A stretch of 64,000 nucleotides of DNA from an uncultured Selenomonadales bacterium (lineage in GTDB: Bacteria > Bacillota > Clostridia > Christensenellales > QALW01): the NCBI GenBank assembly GCA_905200615.1, contig CAJKLB010000004.1, positions 1-64,000 of the forward strand, written 5' to 3'. Shown here in pieces: positions 9,027 to 18,157 of the stretch (position 1 is its first letter; each line of letters opens with the position of its first letter). The translations under genes were made by a program, and so were the position numbers. The notes beneath the pieces are model-generated. The model had not been told where the DNA came from and searched no databases. It was given only the letters and a program-made list of their open reading frames with translations.

Positions 9027-9659
9027 CTAATGTTTTTTAAAAAGCTGCGTAACGGAAAATTCGGTAAATGCCGTACCGGAAAGTTTTTTGAATAATGAGG
9101 TTATCAAAAAAAACGCGGCACCGGCAGAAAGAAAGCCTATCAGTGCGCCGAAAAGAACATCCGACGCGTAATGCACACAGAAGTAGATGCGCGAAAAGCC
9201 AACGGCCGCTGCCGGAAAAAAGAAAAACCAACGGAAGGATTTTTTATTGCAGAAAAACAGCGATGTCATGGCGGCAAAAGAAGCGGTAGTATGCCCCGAA
9301 GGAAAAGAAGCGTCTGTAAGCTCGCCGTATCCCAGTTCAGACCAAAAAACAAAAAAATCACTGTCAAGATCTGTATAAGGACGGGGACGATCAATCAGGT
9401 TTTTTAACAACAAATTGGTCATGACAGCACCGATAAGCATGGCCAGAAGCATGGTAAGTCCCTGTTTGCGCGTAGTTTTAAAAAAAAGCAGCAAGAATGC
9501 CGGAACAATCAACACGGAACTGCCGAAAAAGGAAAACAGTTTCATAAAAATATCTAAAAAAGGGCCGGCTTGGCTGTGATGCAGAGTATTGGCAAAAGCG
9601 GCGGCAGACGCGTCTAAAAAAGCAAAAGTTTCATTCAGCCATTGTACGATAACGTTCAT
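9027..9659 (-). CDS. PAP2-family membrane phosphatase
   Basis: 210 residues with about five hydrophobic segments. The three PAP2 signature blocks are present: K then DRPRP near 90-98, FPSGHT near 119-124, and SRIYFCVHYASD near 160-170, whose histidines form the acid-phosphatase centre. Homologues dephosphorylate undecaprenyl pyrophosphate (BcrC type) or phosphatidate at the outer face of the membrane. AAGGAG lies 4 bases before the ATG. Single gene between polC and asnS. Substrate is inferred only; undecaprenyl pyrophosphate recycling is the most likely role. Confidence 0.85.
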   Translation of the reverse strand: MNVIVQWLNETFAFLDASAAAFANTLHHSQAGPFLDIFMKLFSFFGSSVLIVPAFLLLFFKTTRKQGLTMLLAMLIGAVMTNLLLKNLIDRPRPYTDLDSDFFVFWSELGYGELTDASFPSGHTTASFAAMTSLFFCNKKSFRWFFFFPAAAVGFSRIYFCVHYASDVLFGALIGFLSAGAAFFLITSLFKKLSGTAFTEFSVTQLFKKH

Positions 9660-9844
9660 TTTTCTCCTTGTTTTTCGGATTGCAGCAACCCGATCTTTGC
9701 AGGACTATAAATTTTGTTTATTATAGCATAGGAAGGGGAAAAGGACAAGTTCTCCGGAGATTTTGCCGCCGTTTCTCTGTAATGATATACGGAAAGTTTG
9801 AGATAAAATAAAAAAAGCAATGACATACTGCGGTGACTATGAAA

Positions 9845-9900
9845 AAAAGCCCGCTTTTCGCGGACTTTGCAGAGAAACCGATAAATCGGTTATTTTATTT
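9845..9900 (-). terminator. Terminator region after asnS
   Basis: Two adjacent hairpins. AACCGA/TCGGTT lies nearest the asnS stop, then GTCCGC-GAAAA-GCGGGC (one G-U pair) followed on the minus strand by TTTTTTT (9842-9848). The second one is the likely terminator. Confidence 0.65.
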
Positions 9901-9905
9901 TTTGC

Positions 9906-11288
9906 TTAAAATTCCGCAGAATTCGGGGTTCTGGGATAAGGAATCACATCGCGGATATTTTCCATGCCCGTAATATAGCGCATCATACGCTCAATGCCCA
10001 TACCGAATCCGCTATGCTGACAGGTTCCGTAACGGCGTAAATCCAAATACCAGGCATAGTCCTCTTCCTTAAGACCCAGCTCATGGATTCGCTGTATCAG
10101 TACGTCATACCGTTCTTCCCTTTGGCTGGAGCCTACGATCTCGCCCAGGCCCGGGAACAAAAGATCCGTTGCGGCAACGGTTTGGTTATCGTCGTTCAGC
10201 CGCATATAAAAGCTCTTGCACTCTTTGGGATAATCGGTAACAAACACCGGACGCTTGAACACTTCATCGGCCAAATATTTTTCATGTTCCGTCTGAATTC
10301 CCGTGCCCCATTCCGGCGCGATATCAAAAGCAATACCGCTTTCATTTAAAATTTTCAGCGCCTCGCGGTAAGGAATCCGCGCAAAATCGCTTTCCACTGT
10401 ACGGTGCAATTTATCAATCAAACCCTTTTCCATAAACTGATCAAAAAACGCCAGTTCATCGGGACAATGTTCCAGCACATATCGAATCACATATTTAGAA
10501 AGTGCCTCGATCGTATCCATTAAATCATTTAAATCAGCAAAAGCCATTTCCGGCTCCACCTGCCAAAACTCTGCCGCATGGCGGGGAGTATTGCTGTTTT
10601 CAGCCCGAAAACACGGTCCAAAGGTATACACCTTGCGGAATGCCCAGCAAAACGGTTCCACATTGAGCTGTCCGCTTACCGTCATAAAAGCTTCCTTGCC
10701 AAAGAAGTCCTTTGACCAATCCACATGTCCGTCCTCTCTGCGAGGCGGATTTTCCGCATCCATAGAAGTAATCCGAAAGACCTCACCGGCTCCTTCGCAG
10801 TCACTGGTGGTAATGCAGGGCGTAGCGATATAGACGAATCCGTTCTCCTGCAAAAAACGGTGTACGGCATAGGTCAGTACCGAACGAACCCGAAACACAG
10901 CCGTAAACGTATTGGTACGGGGACGAAGATGCGCCACCGTGCGCAAATATTCAAAAGAATGTTTCTTTTTCTGTATAGGAAAATCCGGTTCACTGGTGCC
11001 GTGAATCACGATATTAGACGCCTTGATCTCCAGCGGCTGGCGCGCGCCGGGAGTCAGAACCACATCGCCCTCCACAATCAGACAGGCTGAAACATTCTGC
11101 TTTTCTATCATATCAAAATTTTCAAGGCTGCGGTCAAACACTACCTGAATATTTTTTTGGCAGGTACCGTCGTTCAGCTCGATAAAGCCGAAATCCTTAG
11201 AGGCCCGTATCGTACGTACCCAGCCGGCCACCGTTACAGGGCCCGGCTGCATAGCGCTGTAAATTTCCTTTACAAGATTTGTTTTCAT
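9906..11288 (-). CDS. asnS: Asparaginyl-tRNA synthetase
   Basis: Class II synthetase that charges tRNA-Asn with asparagine; cytosolic. 460 residues, as expected. N-terminal OB anticodon-binding fold about 18-100 ([19 protein letters not shown]), then the class II core with motif 2 [19 protein letters not shown] and motif 3 [13 protein letters not shown] near the C-terminus. Two ATGs compete: AGAGGG abuts the ATG at 11294 with no spacer but sits 6 bases from the one at 11288, so the latter is chosen. A promoter 30 bases upstream makes the leader too short for a T-box. Confidence 0.96.
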   Translation of the reverse strand: MKTNLVKEIYSAMQPGPVTVAGWVRTIRASKDFGFIELNDGTCQKNIQVVFDRSLENFDMIEKQNVSACLIVEGDVVLTPGARQPLEIKASNIVIHGTSEPDFPIQKKKHSFEYLRTVAHLRPRTNTFTAVFRVRSVLTYAVHRFLQENGFVYIATPCITTSDCEGAGEVFRITSMDAENPPRREDGHVDWSKDFFGKEAFMTVSGQLNVEPFCWAFRKVYTFGPCFRAENSNTPRHAAEFWQVEPEMAFADLNDLMDTIEALSKYVIRYVLEHCPDELAFFDQFMEKGLIDKLHRTVESDFARIPYREALKILNESGIAFDIAPEWGTGIQTEHEKYLADEVFKRPVFVTDYPKECKSFYMRLNDDNQTVAATDLLFPGLGEIVGSSQREERYDVLIQRIHELGLKEEDYAWYLDLRRYGTCQHSGFGMGIERMMRYITGMENIRDVIPYPRTPNSAEF

Positions 11289-11319
11289 ATCCATCCCTCT
11301 TTTTGCATATGTATCGATT

Positions 11320-11349
11320 ATTATAAGCCGAAAAAGCCGTATTTGTCAA
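11320..11349 (-). promoter_or_regulatory. Sigma-A promoter for asnS
   Basis: Minus strand: perfect TTGACA (11344-11349), 18 bases, perfect TATAAT (11320-11325). It begins directly at the end of the upstream ABC gene, so asnS has its own promoter. Confidence 0.75.
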
Positions 11350-11350
11350 A

Positions 11351-12103
<753 letters not shown>

Positions 12104-12116
12104 AGACTTCCCCCTT

Positions 12117-12770
12117 TTACTGAAAATAACTCAGTTTCTTTTCCATATATCCGAAAAGAAGCGTCAAAATACCGCTGAAAGCAAGATAAAAAATTCCCGT
12201 GGCAAACAGCGGCCACATCAGGCCGTCGCTCTTGCGGAAAGCATCTCCTATATAAATCAATTCCAAAAAACTGATGGTTTTGGCGATAGAAGTATCCTTT
12301 ACCAGCGTAATAATCTCATTGCTCATCGGCGGAATAATGCGTTTAATCACCTGCTTCAGTGTTATTTTAAAGAAGATCTGGGATTTTGTCATTCCCAGCA
12401 CCTGACCGGCCTCAGACTGTCCTTTGGAAATACTTTCGATTCCGCCACGGTAAATTTCCGAAAAATAGCAGGCGTAATTGATAATAAAAGTAACGGCTGC
12501 CGCCCAAAGGCGGTCATCCTCCACATCGGCCCAAATGTTATGGCCTATCAGCCCCGGACCGTAAAAAACGATAATGACCTGCAGCATCAGCGGTGTTCCG
12601 CGTACAATCCAAACAATGGTTTTTACCAAATACTTCAGCGGCCGAAAGCGGCACATAGAGCCAAAAGACAGAATGAGTCCCAACGGCAACGCCCCCAGCA
12701 GGGTAAGGGAGAAAAGCTCCAGCGTTCTTAAAAAGCCCTGACACAGCGCAAGCATTACTTCCTGAAACAT
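12117..12770 (-). CDS. Polar amino acid ABC transporter permease
   Basis: 217 residues, HisMQ/GlnP-like. Starts FQEVMLALCQGFLRTLELF, then about five membrane helices with the EAA loop (GQSEAGQVLGMT near 130) that docks on the ATPase. A TTG start is open at 12803, but the ATG at 12770 is preceded by AAGGA at about 11 bases, and most PAAT permeases start here. Sits between the binding protein (12898-13689) and the ATPase, same strand. Confidence 0.93.
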   Translation of the reverse strand: MFQEVMLALCQGFLRTLELFSLTLLGALPLGLILSFGSMCRFRPLKYLVKTIVWIVRGTPLMLQVIIVFYGPGLIGHNIWADVEDDRLWAAAVTFIINYACYFSEIYRGGIESISKGQSEAGQVLGMTKSQIFFKITLKQVIKRIIPPMSNEIITLVKDTSIAKTISFLELIYIGDAFRKSDGLMWPLFATGIFYLAFSGILTLLFGYMEKKLSYFQ

Positions 12771-12810
12771 AGTTTTACCAATCCTTACAAATATTATAAG
12801 CAACGCGCAA

Positions 12811-12835
12811 AGGCAGAGAGGTATGCTCTCTGCCT
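12811..12835 (-). promoter_or_regulatory. Intercistronic hairpin between binding-protein and permease genes
   Basis: Perfect 10-bp stem AGGCAGAGAG/CTCTCTGCCT, 5-base loop, with no U tract after it on the minus strand. Such hairpins in ABC operons commonly protect the 3' end of the binding-protein mRNA and lower expression of the membrane parts. That function is inferred from position. Confidence 0.65.
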
Positions 12836-12897
12836 AAGCCCGTTGCAAAAAAGTCTGATGATCTCAGCTTGAAAACCCCGTTTTAAAACCATCACAG

Positions 12898-13689
12898 TTA
12901 TTTCTGTTCAATAATGGATTCCTGCACACCGTATTCTTTTGCCTTGGTCATTAAAGACCCGTTATTATAGGAATCTACAAAGAATTGATTCAGCATTTGC
13001 GCCAGATCAGAACCTTTGCGGAATCCTACGCCGTATTCTTCGGAATTCAAAGAAAGCGTATAGGTTAAATCCTCATAACTGGTACCTTCACCGATCATCG
13101 CGCCGGCCATTAAAAGATCGATAACACAAGCATCGGATGTTCCCGCCTTTACCTCGGTAAGTGCGTCGGCCTGTGCTGTAAGTCCTACATATTCATAGCC
13201 CAGTGCTTTCAGTTCTTTTTCACCCGCCGAACCGCTTTCAACGGCAAACTTTAAATTTGCCATCTCTTCGATGCTTTGATAGGCATCGGCTTTATCCTTG
13301 GGAACAACCACAACCTGCGCATTTTTGCAGTACGCATTAGAGGTTTCCATACCGTTCAATACCTCATCATTCAGCGTCATGCCGTTCCATACACAGTCAA
13401 TATTTTTGCCGTTAAGCTCCATAATTTTGCTGCCCCATTCAATAACAACAAATTCAGCCTTTACACCGAGGCTTTCTGCAAAAGCACTGGCCATATCGGC
13501 GTCAAAGCCGATCCAATTGCCGTTTTCATCCTTATAATCCATCGGTTTAAATTCAGTAATCCCGACAACCAGCGTGCCCTTTTCCTTTACGTATTCCGAA
13601 TCGGTCTGGGTACCGTTCTCCTGGGCACAGCCGGCAAACGCGGCCAACGCCATAACGGCCACAAGCATTAAAACAAGAAATCTTTTCAC
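12898..13689 (-). CDS. Polar amino acid ABC transporter substrate-binding lipoprotein
   Basis: 263 residues, SBP_bac_3 family. Lipoprotein signal with lipobox AFAGC; the mature part has KGTLVVGITEFKPMDY, then GFDADMASAFAESLGV, both typical of this family, and the late GVGFRKGSDL. It captures an amino acid outside the membrane for the permease downstream. GTG codons at 13698 and 13689 are both open; AGGAG is 1 base from the first and 10 from the second, so 13689 is used. First gene of the operon; strong promoter upstream with a palindrome over the -10. Confidence 0.94.
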   Translation of the reverse strand: MKRFLVLMLVAVMALAAFAGCAQENGTQTDSEYVKEKGTLVVGITEFKPMDYKDENGNWIGFDADMASAFAESLGVKAEFVVIEWGSKIMELNGKNIDCVWNGMTLNDEVLNGMETSNAYCKNAQVVVVPKDKADAYQSIEEMANLKFAVESGSAGEKELKALGYEYVGLTAQADALTEVKAGTSDACVIDLLMAGAMIGEGTSYEDLTYTLSLNSEEYGVGFRKGSDLAQMLNQFFVDSYNNGSLMTKAKEYGVQESIIEQK

Positions 13690-13744
13690 AGCGGTCACTC
13701 TCCTATCAATTTATCGCTTTATTGTGCTAAAGCATTTTATCTGT

Positions 13745-13777
13745 TCGTATCATACGATACATTGCACGGTTTGTCAA
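13745..13777 (-). promoter_or_regulatory. Promoter of the ABC operon with overlapping palindrome
   Basis: Minus strand: TTGACA (13772-13777), 17 bases, TATGAT (13749-13754). A perfect 13-base palindrome, TCGTAT-C-ATACGA (13745-13757), covers the -10 box, so a bound repressor would block transcription. Confidence 0.65.
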
Positions 13778-13792
13778 TCATTTTTTTATAAA

Positions 13793-13835
13793 AACAAAAA
13801 AATTTCTGCACCGGAAATGTTCCGCCGCAGAATTA
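13793..13835 (-). terminator. Terminator after the Ppx/GppA gene
   Basis: Stem TTCTGC/GCAGAA (13804-13809 with 13827-13832) with an inner CGGAA/TTCCG stem, followed on the minus strand by ATTTTTTTG. Confidence 0.75.
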
Positions 13836-13881
13836 TTAAATAAAAAACATTTCTTAAAAGAATTGGCCTCGGCACGCGGAT

Positions 13882-14796
13882 TCAGATTTTGCCGTGGCAC
13901 TCCTGTTTATATTCCAAATAACCTTCTAAAGAATCTCTGTCGCTGATCGTTAAGGCGTCAAAGCCGTAATACTCCATAAAAGCCGAAAGAATACAGCCTC
14001 CGTAAACAATAATATCCGCCCGATCCGCAAATTCTCCCATATATTTTTCCCGCTGCCGCAGGGACATTTGCGCCAAAGTCTGCCATTGTCGGTCCAATTG
14101 CTCTTTTGGCAGAACACATCCCTGAATTTTCTCAGGACAATACGTTTGATACCCCAAACACAGCGATGCCAGCGTAGTGGGCGTTCCGCTGACGCCGATC
14201 AAACGCGTCGCTCCACGAATTCCGGTATTCTCATAGCCAGGAAGAAAATTTTCGCGCAAATATTTTCCAACCGCATCCGTAAGATCTTTTTGCGCATACA
14301 TGAAAAATTTTTCTTTCAGCCTGACGGCACCGATTTTTTGCGAGCATGCCGAAAATTTGCCGGAAAATCTGGTAACGACTTCGGTAGATCCGCCGCCGAT
14401 ATCCAACACGCCTGCTTCGGGATATCCCGCGGCTGCCCCAAGATAGGCAATTTCCGCTTCGGTTTCTCCGGAAATAACCTCAGGAAGGATTCCGCACTGC
14501 GCGTATACCTTTCGGCAGAACTCCTCCTGATTTTGCGCTTCCCGCACCATGGCTGTAGCATAAATATAAATATTTTCATCTGCCGTGCCCAAGTTCCGCG
14601 CGGCTTGTACAAAATCGCCGACGGCGCAGACTGTACGCGTCATCGGCTCCTGCTGTATATGATTTTCCCCGCCGATTCCTTCGCCCAGACGTGTGGTCTT
14701 TAACGCTTTGTGAAGCCTCGTCTGCCGCCTGCCCTCCGTTAAAGCTACATACAGCCGTACCGAATTGGTTCCGATATCAATGACGGCTTTTTTCAT
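13882..14796 (-). CDS. Ppx/GppA-family phosphatase
   Basis: Family that hydrolyses inorganic polyphosphate or the 5' phosphate of pppGpp; cytosolic, actin-like ATPase fold. 304 residues, the short single-core form without the C-terminal HD domain. Phosphate loops are visible: VIDIGTNSVRLYVA at the N-terminus and VLDIGGGSTEVV near 137. Its ATG overlaps the divIC stop by 4 bases, so the two are translationally coupled, an arrangement common near yabP-yabQ-divIC. Substrate preference cannot be told. Confidence 0.9.
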   Translation of the reverse strand: MKKAVIDIGTNSVRLYVALTEGRRQTRLHKALKTTRLGEGIGGENHIQQEPMTRTVCAVGDFVQAARNLGTADENIYIYATAMVREAQNQEEFCRKVYAQCGILPEVISGETEAEIAYLGAAAGYPEAGVLDIGGGSTEVVTRFSGKFSACSQKIGAVRLKEKFFMYAQKDLTDAVGKYLRENFLPGYENTGIRGATRLIGVSGTPTTLASLCLGYQTYCPEKIQGCVLPKEQLDRQWQTLAQMSLRQREKYMGEFADRADIIVYGGCILSAFMEYYGFDALTISDRDSLEGYLEYKQECHGKI

Positions 14797-15092
14797 TCTT
14801 CTTCCACCACGTCCACCCGCGTCTCGCCTTCCTGCACCATGCCGAAATGACTGCGCATGTATTTATCAATATAATCCAGCGTATTTTTATCCTCAATATT
14901 TTCTATCATTTTTTGGTATTCTTCCTCAAGCCGAGTATTTTCTTCCTGCATAATGCGAATCTGCTCCCGCTGTTTGGCAAGCACAATTTCCTGATTAATG
15001 TACATATAGCAAAAATATCCCAGCAAACCCACAAGCACCAATGCCGCGCCGATACGCAGATATCTGGGTCTTCTCTTTTTTCTGCCGGCCAT
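14793..15092 (-). CDS. divIC: DivIC/FtsB-family septum formation protein
   Basis: 99 residues: a basic N-terminus (AGRKKRRPRY), one membrane helix about 12-33, then a coiled coil about 36-68 rich in Glu/Gln, then a short conserved part (YIDKYMRSHFGMVQEGE). Members bridge FtsL and the FtsQ-type division protein in the septal ring. Position directly after yabP-yabQ matches Bacillus and Clostridia, which supports DivIC. ATGA overlap with the phosphatase gene downstream. Confidence 0.9.
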   Translation of the reverse strand: MAGRKKRRPRYLRIGAALVLVGLLGYFCYMYINQEIVLAKQREQIRIMQEENTRLEEEYQKMIENIEDKNTLDYIDKYMRSHFGMVQEGETRVDVVEEE

Positions 15093-15109
15093 GAACGCTG
15101 CTCTCTCCT

Positions 15110-15475
15110 TTACTTGAACAGGCGCTTAACGCCGCCCAGCGACGCAAGCTTTCTATATAAATTATATATAAAACCGGCAAAAAAGTCTATAAAAATTTTA
15201 ATAAAGTACCCTGAAGTTGCCCTTTCCATAGAAAAACCGGCGAAAATCCCCAAAAAGAAAAACCATTGCAATTCTCCTTTATTGCCCACATAGGCAAAAA
15301 AAGCGGTAGATAGCAAAAAGAACAGTGAAAAAAGCAGATCCGAAATATGAATCAGCACGCCTTTTCGGTTACGCCTGAACAAATAAAAGAAATCATATAC
15401 CAGCCCCTGCAGGATACCGCAGCAAATAAACAGCAAAAACAGCGGTGCCTGCCGGCTGCTTTCAAACAATCTCAT
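15110..15475 (-). CDS. yabQ: Spore cortex biosynthesis protein YabQ
   Basis: 121 residues, almost all membrane, with about four helices. Opening GILQGLVYDFFYLFRR and the later GYFIKIFIDFFAGFIYNLYRK match YabQ, a mother-cell membrane protein needed for cortex formation in Bacillus. The start overlaps the yabP stop by 4 bases (15472-15475). Its presence points to a spore-forming host. Confidence 0.88.
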   Translation of the reverse strand: MRLFESSRQAPLFLLFICCGILQGLVYDFFYLFRRNRKGVLIHISDLLFSLFFLLSTAFFAYVGNKGELQWFFFLGIFAGFSMERATSGYFIKIFIDFFAGFIYNLYRKLASLGGVKRLFK

Positions 15476-15759
15476 TTAAAAAGCCTGGAAAAAATTCCGC
15501 CTTTACTTTCTGTATCGGAATATTCCACGCCATTGATAAAACCATCCACTACCATTACGCCGTTATCAAGATCCAATCTGGAAATATGTAAATTCTGGCC
15601 ATACACCGCCACGCCGCTGTTTTCACATCTGGCGCATACCTCACTTTCATCAAAGCTGTCTACCCGAACAATCCCGCTTAGTGTGATCCGTTCACGGTTT
15701 TCGATACTCACGCTGCTGCGAGTACCCGCCTGGCGCCTTACTTCTGTCAGTTCATTCAT
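15472..15759 (-). CDS. yabP: Sporulation protein YabP
   Basis: 95 residues. Pattern ITLSGIVRVDSFDESEV, then VYGQNLHISRLDLDNGVMVVDG, is the YabP/YqfC fold. The frame is open upstream to 15849, but AAAGGAGG sits 8 bases before the ATG at 15759. Mother-cell sporulation gene under sigma-E in Bacillus. A CATGCATAAAT stretch about 20 bases before the ribosome site loosely resembles a sigma-E -10; I would not rely on it. Confidence 0.88.
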   Translation of the reverse strand: MNELTEVRRQAGTRSSVSIENRERITLSGIVRVDSFDESEVCARCENSGVAVYGQNLHISRLDLDNGVMVVDGFINGVEYSDTESKGGIFSRLFK

Positions 15760-15853
15760 CGTTTCATCCTCCTTTTTGTTAAAATTTATGCATGAAAAGA
15801 CCGGGTTATTCCGTTTCTTTTTGGCGTTAATTTTGTTGCGAATAATCAAAATA

Positions 15854-15859
15854 TATAAT
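15854..15859 (+). promoter_or_regulatory. Possible -10 box directly upstream of tsaE
   Basis: TATAAT at 15854-15859 lies only 10 bases before the tsaE ATG. A clear -35 is missing (best TTTTGT). If used, transcription would start at about 15866 and give a nearly leaderless mRNA. Confidence 0.35.
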
Positions 15860-15869
15860 ATAAAGAACT

Positions 15870-16310
15870 ATGAAATATACTTTTGTTTTACCCGATGAAA
15901 GTGCTACCTGCGCACTGGGAAAAAAAATTGCACAAAATTTAAAAGGCGGCGCCTTTATCGCTCTGCAGGGAGGCCTGGGCGTGGGAAAAACCGTATTTGT
16001 AAAAGGGCTTGCCCAAGGCTTGAACATCTCCCAGCGTATAACCAGCCCTACCTTTCCTATTATGTGCCAATACTTCGGCACAAGAGAATTGTGCCATTTT
16101 GATCTTTACCGTGTGACCGAAGACGATTGCTATGATATGGGCTTTGATGATTTCTTTTTTGATCCGTCTGTTATCTGCGCGGTAGAATGGAGCGAACGTC
16201 TTCATGATTTGCCTGTGCATACGCTTATCGTCAAACTTTCCGTCAATAACGACGGGTCTCGGCAGGCGGAAATTACCGATGACAAAGGTCTTTTAAAGGG
16301 GGATATATGA
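15870..16310 (+). CDS. tsaE: tRNA threonylcarbamoyladenosine biosynthesis ATPase TsaE
   Basis: 146 residues. P-loop GGLGVGKTVFVKGLAQGL near 34-51, then SPTFPIM and the acidic HFDLYRV typical of TsaE. It is the ATPase that resets the TsaB-TsaD complex making t6A37 in ANN-decoding tRNAs. First gene of a long plus-strand run; its ATG lacks a good ribosome site, and the stop overlaps tsaB by 4 bases. Confidence 0.95.
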   Translation: MKYTFVLPDESATCALGKKIAQNLKGGAFIALQGGLGVGKTVFVKGLAQGLNISQRITSPTFPIMCQYFGTRELCHFDLYRVTEDDCYDMGFDDFFFDPSVICAVEWSERLHDLPVHTLIVKLSVNNDGSRQAEITDDKGLLKGDI

Positions 16311-16993
16311 ATATACTTGCCATTGATACCTCCAGCATCTATGCCTCCTGCGCACTGCTGGCAGAAGGTGAGATCCGCAGTGAAGTCACCGTCAATAACG
16401 GACTGGTTCATTCGCGTTCGCTGATGCCCATGATTGAGCAATGTCTGCAGCAGACCGATACCGATATCAGCCAAATTGATGTTTTTGCCTGTGTAGCGGG
16501 ACCGGGGTCCTTTACCGGTGTTCGTATCGGCGTATGTACTCTTAAGGGATTGGCGCAGGCTTTAAAAAAGCCGTGTTTTGCTGTCAATACTTTAGATTGT
16601 CTGCGGCAAAATCTTCCCTTTGCCCCAACGGTTTGTCCTATTATGGATGCTCGGCGGGGGCAGGTCTACTGTGCCATATATGAAGAAAAAAGCATACTAT
16701 TAAACAGCAGCGCTATGGCTATGGAAGACTTGCTGACATTGCTGAAAGAAAAAAACACGGTATTTTTAGGCGACGGTGTAAAAGCATACCGCGAAACCAT
16801 CTCAGCCGTACTGAAAGAGCGGGCGTCGTTTGCTCCGCCGCACCTGAATTATACACGGGCCGCCGCCGCCGCTTTTTTAGCTTGGCAGGCGGCAAAAGAA
16901 AACAAACTGGTTCCCGCGGCGGCGCTGAATGCGATCTATCTGAGAAAACCACAGGCGGAAAGAGAATATGCAGCAAAACATAGCCAAACTTGA
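16307..16993 (+). CDS. tsaB: tRNA threonylcarbamoyladenosine biosynthesis protein TsaB
   Basis: 228 residues, ASKHA fold. N-terminal ILAIDTSS, then VNNGLVHSRSLMPMI and VAGPGSFTGVRIGV near 65-78, the TsaB hallmark. It is the non-catalytic partner of TsaD in t6A synthesis. Coupled to tsaE (4-base overlap) and to rimI (26-base overlap). tsaD is not in this window. Confidence 0.95.
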   Translation: MNILAIDTSSIYASCALLAEGEIRSEVTVNNGLVHSRSLMPMIEQCLQQTDTDISQIDVFACVAGPGSFTGVRIGVCTLKGLAQALKKPCFAVNTLDCLRQNLPFAPTVCPIMDARRGQVYCAIYEEKSILLNSSAMAMEDLLTLLKEKNTVFLGDGVKAYRETISAVLKERASFAPPHLNYTRAAAAAFLAWQAAKENKLVPAAALNAIYLRKPQAEREYAAKHSQT

Positions 16994-17414
16994 AGAAAAA
17001 TTTCTTGACGGGTTACTCCAAATAGAAAACGAAAGCTTTTCCCATCCGTGGTCACGCGAAGCCTATTTGGCAGAGCTGAAAAATCCCATGGCGCATTATA
17101 TCGTGCTTACACAAGAGGACACCGTTGTTGCCTACGGCGGTTTTTGGCAGATTCTCGACGAAGGGCATATTACCAATATCGCGGTAAAAAGAAGCGAGCG
17201 TAAGCGCGGCTTAGGAACCGCTTTAATGCAGGCGCTGCTTTCAGAAGCGCAAAAGTTAAAAATTCGGGCGCTTACTTTAGAAGTTCGTGTGTCCAATACG
17301 GCCGCGCAAAACTTGTATCAAAAATTCGGTTTTCAAAGCGCGGGCGTTCGCCCGGGCTATTATCCCGACGGTGAAAGTGCCGTCATCATGTGGCGGGAGG
17401 AACTCTATTGCTGA
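16968..17414 (+). CDS. rimI: Ribosomal-protein-alanine N-acetyltransferase RimI
   Basis: 148-residue GNAT enzyme. FSHPWSREAYLAEL near 23-36 is RimI-like, ITNIAVKRSERKRGLGTAL is the acetyl-CoA loop, and NTAAQNLYQKFGF closes the fold. It acetylates the N-terminal Ala of S18. The gene begins inside the end of tsaB, with AAAGAGAA before its ATG. The tsaE-tsaB-rimI order is standard in Firmicutes. Confidence 0.92.
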   Translation: MQQNIAKLEEKFLDGLLQIENESFSHPWSREAYLAELKNPMAHYIVLTQEDTVVAYGGFWQILDEGHITNIAVKRSERKRGLGTALMQALLSEAQKLKIRALTLEVRVSNTAAQNLYQKFGFQSAGVRPGYYPDGESAVIMWREELYC

Positions 17415-18154
17415 CAACTGTAAACGGATATTCCATCAATTACGAGCAACTGGGAAGCGGACCCGATCTGCTGATGCTGCATGGCTGGGGCTATGACCTT
17501 ACGCTTTTAAAGCCTATGGCAAAAGCGCTGTCCGCCTCCTTTCGGGTAACACTGGCCGATATGCCCGGACACGGACTTTCACCGGAGCCGCAAAAGGCTA
17601 TCAACGTATTTGATTATGCAGAGCTTGTATACGGTCTGCTGCAAACGCTGCGTATTGAAAGCACTTATCTTATAGGCCACTCTTTCGGCTGCCGGTTAGC
17701 CATTATTTTAGCGGCAAAGCACCCGGAAAAAATAAAAAAAATGGTGCTCTGCGGGGCAGCAGGCGTTTTGCCCAAGCGCAGCGCGTCATACTATATAAAA
17801 ATATACCGCTATAAAATAAGTAAATTCTTTATAAAGACCTTTGCAAAAAGCAAACTTGAAAAATGGCAAAAAAGCAAAGGCTCGGAGGACTATCAAAAGC
17901 TGTCTCCGGTTATGAAAGCAAGCTTTTCGGCCATTGTGAATCAGGATCTTACGCCGATGCTCAAAGAAATCCAGGCGCCGGTATTTTTAATCTGGGGGGA
18001 AAACGACTCCGCTACCCCGCTGTATATGGCGCAAGTGATGGAGCGGGAAATTCCCGACTGTGCGAAGGTTGTCTATTCCGGACGCACACATTACGCCTTT
18101 TTAGAGGAATCCGGACGTACCCTTGCCATTGTGAATACATTTTTTAAGGAGTAA
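17408..18154 (+). CDS. Alpha/beta hydrolase
   Basis: About 248 residues, alpha/beta hydrolase fold. HGWGYD oxyanion loop near 26, nucleophile elbow GHSFGC near 90, Asp in IWGENDSATPL and His in GRTHYAFLEE complete the triad. Start choice: GGGAGG inside the rimI end lies 7 bases before a TTG at 17408; a GTG at 17390 is open but has no spaced ribosome site. It overlaps rimI by a few bases and is followed 3 bases later by murF. Substrate unknown. Confidence 0.85.
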   Translation: MLTTVNGYSINYEQLGSGPDLLMLHGWGYDLTLLKPMAKALSASFRVTLADMPGHGLSPEPQKAINVFDYAELVYGLLQTLRIESTYLIGHSFGCRLAIILAAKHPEKIKKMVLCGAAGVLPKRSASYYIKIYRYKISKFFIKTFAKSKLEKWQKSKGSEDYQKLSPVMKASFSAIVNQDLTPMLKEIQAPVFLIWGENDSATPLYMAQVMEREIPDCAKVVYSGRTHYAFLEESGRTLAIVNTFFKE

Positions 18155-18157
18155 ATC

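Noticed and set aside
8892..9095. 67-residue plus-strand frame
   Set aside because: Overlaps the end of the PAP2 gene and its terminator, Lys-rich because of A tracts; no ribosome site.
11289..11319. T-box riboswitch in front of asnS
   Set aside because: The promoter lies about 30 bases from the start, leaving no room for a T-box; no specifier loop or anti-terminator is visible.
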